5,754 nucleotides of DNA from Actinomycetes bacterium (GTDB lineage Bacteria; Actinomycetota; Acidimicrobiia; Acidimicrobiales; Ilumatobacteraceae). Made by a program: the position numbers and the translations under genes. Below, in pieces: positions 1 to 4,876 of this stretch (its first letter is position 1; each line of letters opens with the position of its first letter). The stretch spans positions 1 through 5,754 of the forward strand of contig JAEZFY010000220.1 in assembly GCA_023417265.1 (NCBI GenBank), given 5' to 3'. The notes beneath the pieces were generated by a model. That model did not search any database, was not told where the DNA came from, and saw only the letters and a program-made list of their open reading frames with translations.

Positions 1-1449
1 GCGCTGGCCGGGCGGGCGCCCGCGTTCGGCGAGTGCGGCGTGGCGGGCGAACTCGTCGATCGTGGCGAAGTCGCGGGGCCGTTGGGCCAGCGCGGTGGCC
101 ACCGCGGCGTGCAGTTCGCTGCGGCGACCCGGCGGCAGTTCGTCGTAGCGGGCCGAACGGTAGAGCGCGTGTGTGAACGCGTAGCGACCGGCCCGGCCCG
201 GCACGGCGGCGAGGATCTCGGCGGCGACGCAGTGGGCGAGGGCCGCCCGCAGCGGCTCGTCGGGGAGACCCGCGGCGCGCCCGACGACGTCGGCGTCGAA
301 CTCGGGGCCGGCGACGGCGGCGACGTCGAGCACGAGCAGATCGAACCCGTCGAGGGCGACCGGGCGGCGGATCAGCTGCCCGCGCGACAGGGGCCCGGCG
401 CCCGGGAAGCCCGCCAGTTCGCGGGCGTACAGCGGGTTACCGCGCGAGGCGCGATGGATCTGCTCGGCGGTCAGCGTGCTCACCGACGGGGCCACCAGCG
501 CAGCGATTCCGGCGACGTCGAGCCCGGCCAGATCGATCCGCGTGACCGTCGGTAGCCGGCTCAGCTCGTCGGCGAAGCGGCGCGCCGGGGCAGGGTCAGC
601 GCGGGTGGTGGCCACGATCAAGATCGGCGCGCGCGGGCTCGCATGGGCGAGCTGGCGGAGCGCTTCGAGCGTGGTGCTCGTCCCCCAGTGCACGTCTTCG
701 AGCACGACCACGACCGGCCGTTGGGCGGCTGCCCGAACCAGGTAGGCGCGCAGCGCGGCGACGAGCTCGCTCTGCGCCGACACCGGATCGGCGTGCCGGC
801 CGAGCCGTTGATCGGTGTCGCCACCGACGGGATCGCCGGCGTCCGGGAACAGGTCAGTCACGTGCCGAGCCGCGCCGCTGAGTCGCCGCCGCCGCTCGCT
901 CGGGCCGAGTTCTGCCAAGTCACCGCCGATCGCGTCGACGAACGGCTGGTACGGCCGGGCGAGCCCGTCGAGGCAGGCCCCCCACAGGGCGCCGGCCCCC
1001 TGACGCTGGGCGGCCACGGTGAACTCGGCAACGAGCCGGCTCTTGCCGATCCCCGCTTCCCCCGTGACGAGCGCAACCAGCAGACGCCCCCGCGTCACGC
1101 GCTGCCACAGCGCCGTCAGCTGCGCCAATTCGTCGGCTCGGCCGATCAGCTCACCTGCCTCGGCGTCGAGTTCGATTGCCGGCGGCCGGTCGGCGCGCCC
1201 CCCCTGGCGACCCACCGCGCCGCGCCGGGCGAGATCGCCGAGCTCGACCCGGTTGCGCGCGCCGAGCTTGCGTAGGAGCGCGCTGACGTGCGACTCGACG
1301 GTGCGTTCGGAGACGAACAACCGTGCCGCGATCTCGGCGTTCGAGCAGCGATCGGCCACCGCCGCGAGCACCTCGGCTTGGCGCCGGCTGAGGGGTGCGG
1401 CCGGGTGGACGACGTCGGCGGAGGAGGAGCGCTCCACCCCGCCGATCAT
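1..1449 (-). CDS. LuxR-type STAND ATPase regulator with N-terminal HTH (partial, C terminus off the left edge)
   Basis: A large ATP-binding transcription regulator; 483 codons are visible without a stop, and the frame continues beyond base 1. Residues 20-72 form a canonical LuxR/GerE helix-turn-helix (SNAEIAARLFVSERTVESHV, then LLRKLGARNRVEL). After a short linker comes an AAA_16-like ATPase that begins at LIGRADELAQL (about 101-111). It has a Walker A motif TGEAGIGKS (129-137, Lys136), a Walker B-like VVVVLEDVHW (246-255, Asp252), a sensor-like ILIVATTRAD (276-285) and the RGNPLYARELAGF segment (336-348) typical of LAL/MalT-family STAND proteins. The usual family order is ATPase, helical repeats, then C-terminal HTH; here the HTH comes first. 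ATG 1449 is chosen because it follows GGGGA (1463-1459) by 9 nt and an in-frame TAA lies a few codons upstream. LAL proteins are often 850-1000 residues, so roughly half is probably missing. It is divergent from the 1621-2270 unit and may control it; the ligand is unknown. Confidence 0.9.
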   Translation of the reverse strand, partial: MIGGVERSSSADVVHPAAPLSRRQAEVLAAVADRCSNAEIAARLFVSERTVESHVSALLRKLGARNRVELGDLARRGAVGRQGGRADRPPAIELDAEAGELIGRADELAQLTALWQRVTRGRLLVALVTGEAGIGKSRLVAEFTVAAQRQGAGALWGACLDGLARPYQPFVDAIGGDLAELGPSERRRRLSGAARHVTDLFPDAGDPVGGDTDQRLGRHADPVSAQSELVAALRAYLVRAAAQRPVVVVLEDVHWGTSTTLEALRQLAHASPRAPILIVATTRADPAPARRFADELSRLPTVTRIDLAGLDVAGIAALVAPSVSTLTAEQIHRASRGNPLYARELAGFPGAGPLSRGQLIRRPVALDGFDLLVLDVAAVAGPEFDADVVGRAAGLPDEPLRAALAHCVAAEILAAVPGRAGRYAFTHALYRSARYDELPPGRRSELHAAVATALAQRPRDFATIDEFARHAALAERGRPPGQR

Positions 1450-1478
1450 CCCACGCCATCCCCAGGCTGCGTCCGAGG

Positions 1479-1496
1479 TTTACCCGATCGGGCAAC
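1479..1496. promoter_or_regulatory. Palindrome upstream of the LuxR-type gene, candidate operator
   Basis: A perfect 10-bp palindrome CCCGATCGGG (1483-1492) is extended by TT at 1479-1480 and AA at 1494-1495 with one mismatch on each side, giving TTaCCCGATCGGGcAA. It lies about 34 bp before the regulator's ATG, inside the divergent intergenic region. LuxR-type HTH dimers bind inverted repeats, so autoregulation or shared control of the two divergent units is plausible. The binding itself is inference, and a GC-rich genome yields short palindromes by chance. I could not assign convincing -35/-10 boxes on either strand. Confidence 0.3.
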
Positions 1497-1568
1497 CGGC
1501 GCGACGCGGATTCCGTACTGGCACGGATGCGGGCGCGGCGCGCCGGGGCGCATCGTCGTCGGTGACAG

Positions 1569-1603
1569 GGGCCACCCGATCCACGGGCAACCGTCCGTGG
1601 CCC
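1569..1603 (+). promoter_or_regulatory. Possible leader RNA hairpin before the small-gene unit
   Basis: In the presumed 5' leader, GGGCCAC (1569-1575) can pair with GTGGCCC (1597-1603). Inside this stem, ACGG-GCAA-CCGT (1583-1594) forms a short hairpin with a GNRA-type GCAA loop. An alternative pairing is CCACGG (1581-1586) with CCGTGG (1595-1600). The structure ends 5 nt before the GAAGGAG ribosome binding site. There is no T-tract, so it is not an intrinsic terminator. It could affect translation or RNA stability. It matches no riboswitch class that I know. Confidence 0.3.
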
Positions 1604-1608
1604 ACACC

Positions 1609-1615
1609 GAAGGAG
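1609..1615 (+). promoter_or_regulatory. Strong Shine-Dalgarno GAAGGAG that sets the start of the 51-residue gene
   Basis: GAAGGAG lies 5 nt before ATG 1621. It decides the start: the same frame is open upstream to 1288, but that stretch is antisense to the LuxR HTH coding region and has no comparable start signal. The near-consensus site suggests efficient translation. Confidence 0.75.
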
Positions 1616-1620
1616 TCCAC

Positions 1621-1776
1621 ATGACCTACGAGTACGGGTTCGAGAAGCCCGACGACTGGAGTGACGAAGACGTCACCGCGTTCGCCACGTTGGCCGGGGA
1701 ACACGACGACGACTACGAGGAGGTCGCGGTCGTCGACGTCGCCGCGATGCACGCCGACGAGGGGAGCATCGCGTGA
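1621..1776 (+). CDS. Small, strongly acidic hypothetical protein (51 aa)
   Basis: I do not recognise this protein. It has 51 residues, of which 16 are Asp or Glu and only one is Lys or Arg (Lys9), so it must be very acidic. The N-terminal part is aromatic (MTYEYGFEKPDDW), the middle holds an acidic run (EHDDDYEE, 27-34), and the C-terminal part is a VAVVDVAAMHADEG stretch. There is no signal peptide, membrane segment or Cys. It begins at ATG 1621 behind a strong ribosome binding site, and its stop overlaps the GTG start of the next gene (GTGA, 1773-1776), so the two are co-translated and probably work together. Possible roles are a small partner, chaperone, immunity factor or targeting leader for the downstream protein; none is shown by sequence alone. 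The frame is very probably real because of the site and the overlap. Confidence 0.75.
   Translation: MTYEYGFEKPDDWSDEDVTAFATLAGEHDDDYEEVAVVDVAAMHADEGSIA
1759..1766 (+). promoter_or_regulatory. Ribosome binding site GAGGGGAG for the GTG-started gene
   Basis: GAGGGGAG, inside the end of the 51-codon gene, precedes GTG 1773 by 6 nt. With the GTGA start-stop overlap it supports the non-ATG start and translational coupling. Confidence 0.65.
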
Positions 1777-2270
1777 GCTGGGTCGAGGACGTCGTCAACG
1801 CCGGATACAGCGTGTGGGAGGTGATCGACGGCGAGAAGCCTGCGGTCGACATCTCGACCGCGACCGCCAACGTGCTGCCCGCCGGGGTCGACTTCGGTCA
1901 GCTCTCGGCGCCCGCCGGGACCGGGCGGATCTACCGGCAGGTGGTCGATTGGAACGCTCGCGGCGACCAGGTCGCCCACGTCGGCTGGAACCTCAACTGG
2001 GACTACGGATCGACGTACCGCGGGGGCGGTGCGTTCATCCCCAACTGCTGGCTGTCGGTCGCCGGCACGCCGGAGATCAAGCGCGGCTGGAGTGTCACGG
2101 TGTCGGTGCGCTTCCACCAGCCGTCGGTGCTGAACCCCGGCACCGACCGGCCGGTCGCGGTGCTGCCGTTGACGATGACGCGGCGCTTGCGCAGCCTCGG
2201 TGGGGTCACCGACGAAGTCAAGGCCTACGAGCTGGTGCTGTACGGCGACGGCCGTCACGAGAAGCGCTGA
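1773..2270 (+). CDS. Tryptophan-rich, probably beta-sandwich protein of unknown function (165 aa)
   Basis: I do not recognise the family. It starts at GTG 1773, which overlaps the TGA of the acidic 51-residue gene. The 165-residue product has seven Trp (3, 15, 60, 72, 76, 93, 106), many Tyr, one Cys (92) and alternating hydrophobic/polar runs such as GWSVTVSVRFHQ (105-116) and AYELVLYGDG (151-160). These suggest a compact beta-rich fold. The most distinctive part is the aromatic core GWNLNWDYGSTYRGGG (71-86). No signal peptide or membrane helix is visible, so it is cytosolic or leaves the cell by a route without a signal peptide. The composition loosely recalls lectin-like or pore-forming beta proteins, but this is impression only. 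Coupling to an acidic mini-protein next to a probable CIS-associated locus makes a cargo/effector role worth testing. Confidence 0.8.
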   Translation: MSWVEDVVNAGYSVWEVIDGEKPAVDISTATANVLPAGVDFGQLSAPAGTGRIYRQVVDWNARGDQVAHVGWNLNWDYGSTYRGGGAFIPNCWLSVAGTPEIKRGWSVTVSVRFHQPSVLNPGTDRPVAVLPLTMTRRLRSLGGVTDEVKAYELVLYGDGRHEKR

Positions 2271-2339
2271 GCGACCGCGCGTAGCGACGATCTCGCCGGG
2301 CGTCGATCCATGGCCCGTCGATGCCCGGCAGAACCGGTT

Positions 2340-2371
2340 GATGCCGGCGGTGTTCCGACGCCGCCGGCATC
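2340..2371. terminator. Long perfect hairpin between convergent units, probable (bidirectional) terminator
   Basis: GATGCCGGCGG (2340-2350) and CCGCCGGCATC (2361-2371) are perfect inverted repeats of 11 bp. The interior can extend the stem by three more pairs (one G-U, one G-C, one U-A), leaving a UCCG tetraloop of the very stable UNCG class when read on the plus strand. It lies 70 bp after the stop of the 165-residue gene and 80 bp beyond the stop of the 807-residue gene, where two convergent transcripts should end. There is no T-tract on either side, as is common for high-GC actinobacterial terminators. A second small palindrome, CGCCGC-GT-GCGGCG (2371-2384), abuts it. Confidence 0.65.
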
Positions 2372-2450
2372 GCCGCGTGCGGCGACGGTCAGGCCGGCGG
2401 GTCCGGCGCGCGGGGCCCACGGGTAGGTCGGGAGGGTGAGTCAGCAGACG

Positions 2451-4874
2451 TCACCCGCCGCGGGCGACGATCAGACGCGCGGTGCCGAACGCCGGACCGC
2501 CCTCGCCTTGCGGACGGAAGCTGCCGAGCTCGACCAACAGCGGCGCCTCGACGTCGTCGAACACGAACGCGACGCCGTCCACGTGGAGCGTGTAGGTGCC
2601 GAGGCTCAGCTGGCCGGAGGCGTTGAGGTGGGTCCGGAACAGGCCGGTCGCGTCGGCCGTAGCCGTCAGCGCGAGCCCGGTCTCGACGACCGTGACCGTG
2701 AACGTGCCACCCGGTGGGAAACCCTTGCCGTACACCGTGGCGACGCCGTGCTCGGTGATCGCCGAGGGCATCGGCACGAGGCGCGGCTGGAACGTCCCGG
2801 TGCCGCGTAGGTCGACCTCCACGGTCGCGCTGCCGGCACGGATCGTGAGCGTGGCGCTGCGGGCGCCCCCGCCCGTGGGGATCAGGAGCACCTCGATGGT
2901 GCACTCGCCGGCGGCGGCGAGCGTGGTTGCCGCGCAGCCGTTGGTACGCACCCAGAAGTCGTCGGGATGGGCGCCGCCGAGCGACGTCTGCACGACGCCG
3001 CCGCCGGTTCCCGTATTGCGCACGGTGACGGTCGCCGGCTCGGAGGCGAAGCCGACCGCAACCGAGCCGAACTCGACCGGGTCCGGCGACGCCGACAGGG
3101 CGACCGTGGCCGGGCGCGTGGTCGGCGGGGCAGGGCGCGTGGTCGGTGTCCCGCGGGGAGCGGTGGTCGTCGGCTGCACCATCGGCACGGTGGTCGTACT
3201 CGTCGAGCTGGTGGTGGTCGTGGTGGTCGTCGTGGACGGCGGCGTCGCCGTACCGGTGAGCGCGCCGACGGCGGCCACCGGGTCGAATGCCGCAACCGCC
3301 TCACCGACCCGCAGGGTGCCGTTGCTCGCTCCCGGTGCGGGGCCCGGGGAGAAGCGCACCGCCACCGTGCACGTCGCTCCGGGGGCCAGCGACAGACCGA
3401 CGCTGCACGTGCCGCCGATGCGGGCGAACTGCGCCGCGGGCGCGGGAGCGATCTCGTCGAGCCACACCGACGTCCGCCCGGTGTTGCGCACCGTCGTGGC
3501 TGCGTCGGCCGTCGCCCCGGCAACGATCGGTGCGAATGCCAGGTCGTCGACGACCAGGCCGGGATCCCGGCGACGCAGGTAGGCGTGGTGCAGCCCGTCG
3601 AGGTCGAGGGCTTGTCCGAGCAAGGCGTTGCCGGCGTCGGACACCCACGCGACCCAGCGCCCGTTTCCCGACAGCTCCGGATGCCAGTGCGTACCGGTCT
3701 GCGCGCCGGCGGCGTCGAGTGAGACCGTCTCGGTCTGGGCCGCGCTCAGCCCAGGTGTCGGCCCGTAGGCCACGTCGATGCGGGCGGTCGGGCAGGACTC
3801 GGCCAGCCGCCACACACCTTGCTGGGCGGGGTCGGGGCAGGCAGGTACCTGGCTCGTGCCCTCCGGCAGGATCGACTTGACGAGGATCGGCGGGTTGGTC
3901 GTGGTGCTGGTGCTGGTGGTGCTGGTGGTGCTGCTCGTGCTCGTGCTGGTGATGACCGGCGGGGGGATCACCCCGTTGCTGACCGCGTAGGCCACCTGCG
4001 TGGCGTCACGGCTGAACGACGTGTAGTACGCCGGTTGCGCGGGTGGGCTGACGCGTCGCAACTCGCCGGTCGTCCGCGCCCGCACGTACACCCACGGCCC
4101 GTTGCCGAGCTCGCCGAACCCGCGCGGTTCGTTGGAGGCGAACGCGATCCATTGCCCGTCCCCCGAGATGCTGGGGAACCCCGCCCACCGCCCGAACGGT
4201 GCGCTGACGAGCACCGTCGACGTCCCGGCGGCGACGTCCCACAGGGCGACAGCCGTGCGCTGGAAGTCGCTCACCGGGGCGACCACGAACTGCCCGTCGT
4301 CGCTGATGTCGGAGTGCAGCTCGGGGTCGGCCACCTGGGGCAGTCCGCTCGGTGCCGGCAGGCTTGTCAGCGCCCCCGACGTGGTGTCGAGGCGGAGCAC
4401 ACCGTTGAAGCTTGCGCTGCTGACGAACCCGGCGTAGTGGATCGCCGCGAAGCGCCCGTCGAACGTGACGTTGACGGTCGATTCGTAGATGTTGAACGGC
4501 AGCGCGACGGTGATGTCGCGGGCCGCGCACCGGTCGACCACGCGGGCGACCTCCGGGCCTTCGCGTTCTTCCACGCTCACCGCCGTGCAGCCGTCGCCGC
4601 TGACCCCGATGCCGATCCCGTCGATCAGTGGTTCGGGGTCACCGTCGTCGAGGTGCACGAACGCGACCTCGCTGACCTCGTCGTCGCGTACGGCGGCGGT
4701 CTGCCCCCGGCCGGCCACGTCGACGTCGCCGATCCATCCCACGAAACCACCGCCGGCATCGACCTCGAACGGTGTGATCGCAACGACCGGTCCGAGCGCC
4801 CGCCCGCGATCGTGATCGGCGATCGCCGCGGCACTGACCGCCACCAGCGCGAGCACCGCGGCGATCCGGCGCAT
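2451..4874 (-). CDS. Exported PD40/TolB-like propeller protein with two choice-of-anchor D domains (807 aa)
   Basis: A secreted or envelope protein, probably for binding or structure; no catalytic motif is seen. ATG 4874 is chosen because it overlaps the upstream stop (TGATG) and begins a clear signal peptide (MRRIAAVLALVAVSAAAIA, likely cut after AIA, residue 19). An in-frame ATG at 4928 would add 18 residues ahead of the signal and lies inside the upstream gene. Residues 40-420 hold TolB/PD40-like repeats (GVSGDG 90-95, NVTFDGRFAAI 135-145, ISDDGQFVVA 190-199, ISGDGQWIAFAS 236-247, FSRDATQVAYA 287-297, LSGNGRWVAWVS 401-412). A Thr/Ser linker (309-326) separates the fifth and sixth. Two ASPM/SPD-2/Hydin-like (choice-of-anchor D) domains follow, about 440-544 and 590-695, each with TVRNTG and a GTC/GEC Cys motif. 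A Thr/Pro linker (547-588) joins them. An Ig/IPT-like domain (about 697-785, YGKGFPPGGTF) ends the protein. No LPXTG motif or C-terminal membrane anchor is seen. There is no Shine-Dalgarno, so translation probably depends on coupling. Confidence 0.85.
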   Translation of the reverse strand: MRRIAAVLALVAVSAAAIADHDRGRALGPVVAITPFEVDAGGGFVGWIGDVDVAGRGQTAAVRDDEVSEVAFVHLDDGDPEPLIDGIGIGVSGDGCTAVSVEEREGPEVARVVDRCAARDITVALPFNIYESTVNVTFDGRFAAIHYAGFVSSASFNGVLRLDTTSGALTSLPAPSGLPQVADPELHSDISDDGQFVVAPVSDFQRTAVALWDVAAGTSTVLVSAPFGRWAGFPSISGDGQWIAFASNEPRGFGELGNGPWVYVRARTTGELRRVSPPAQPAYYTSFSRDATQVAYAVSNGVIPPPVITSTSTSSTTSTTSTSTTTNPPILVKSILPEGTSQVPACPDPAQQGVWRLAESCPTARIDVAYGPTPGLSAAQTETVSLDAAGAQTGTHWHPELSGNGRWVAWVSDAGNALLGQALDLDGLHHAYLRRRDPGLVVDDLAFAPIVAGATADAATTVRNTGRTSVWLDEIAPAPAAQFARIGGTCSVGLSLAPGATCTVAVRFSPGPAPGASNGTLRVGEAVAAFDPVAAVGALTGTATPPSTTTTTTTTSSTSTTTVPMVQPTTTAPRGTPTTRPAPPTTRPATVALSASPDPVEFGSVAVGFASEPATVTVRNTGTGGGVVQTSLGGAHPDDFWVRTNGCAATTLAAAGECTIEVLLIPTGGGARSATLTIRAGSATVEVDLRGTGTFQPRLVPMPSAITEHGVATVYGKGFPPGGTFTVTVVETGLALTATADATGLFRTHLNASGQLSLGTYTLHVDGVAFVFDDVEAPLLVELGSFRPQGEGGPAFGTARLIVARGG
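3189..3236 (-). repeat. Low-complexity ACC/ACG/AGC tract encoding a Thr-rich linker between anchor-D domains
   Basis: The tract encodes residues 547-562 of the 807-residue protein, nearly all Thr with a few Ser, followed by a Pro/Thr-rich stretch (PTTTAPRGTPTTRPAPPTT, about 568-586). It is a typical flexible, possibly O-glycosylated spacer in secreted actinobacterial proteins. On the plus strand it appears as a GGT/CGT/GGT-like run. Confidence 0.8.
3897..3950 (-). repeat. Low-complexity Thr/Ser tract inside the propeller region
   Basis: It encodes residues 309-326 (TSTSTSSTTSTTSTSTTT) between the fifth and sixth PD40-like repeats. Codons alternate ACC, ACG and AGC, giving an imperfect trinucleotide repeat. 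An exposed, glycosylated loop is a reasonable guess. The position is unusual because such linkers normally separate domains. Confidence 0.8.
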
Positions 4875-4876
4875 CA
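4872..4876 (-). promoter_or_regulatory. TGATG stop-start overlap coupling the membrane protein to the exported protein
   Basis: On the minus strand the stop TGA (4876-4874) shares one base with the start ATG (4874-4872). The bases before it contain no purine-rich Shine-Dalgarno, so the second gene is probably translated by reinitiation. This implies one transcript and linked amounts of the two proteins. Confidence 0.8.

Noticed and set aside
40..1275. Several plus-strand open frames of 170-210 codons
   Set aside because: All are antisense to the LuxR-ATPase gene, whose minus frame has intact HTH, Walker A and Walker B motifs.
1151..1495. 114-codon minus-strand frame with an ATG just upstream of the regulator start
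   Set aside because: It overlaps the HTH/ATPase coding region in another frame and is an Arg/Pro/Gly-rich shadow.
1288..1620. In-frame upstream extension of the 51-residue gene (162 codons)
   Set aside because: The upstream part is antisense to the LuxR HTH and lacks a good ribosome binding site, while ATG 1621 has GAAGGAG at 5 nt.
2271..2450. Possible small gene in the gap between the convergent units
   Set aside because: I see no frame with a credible start and ribosome binding site; the gap is explained by the hairpin and trailing sequence.
2596..3582. 328-codon open frame on the plus strand
   Set aside because: It is antisense to the anchor-D part of the exported protein. Its Val-rich run is just the complement of the Thr linker.
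3189..3950. Two repetitive tracts as a possible CRISPR or VNTR array
   Set aside because: They are short imperfect triplet runs inside a coding frame, with no spaced direct repeats; they encode Thr/Ser linkers.
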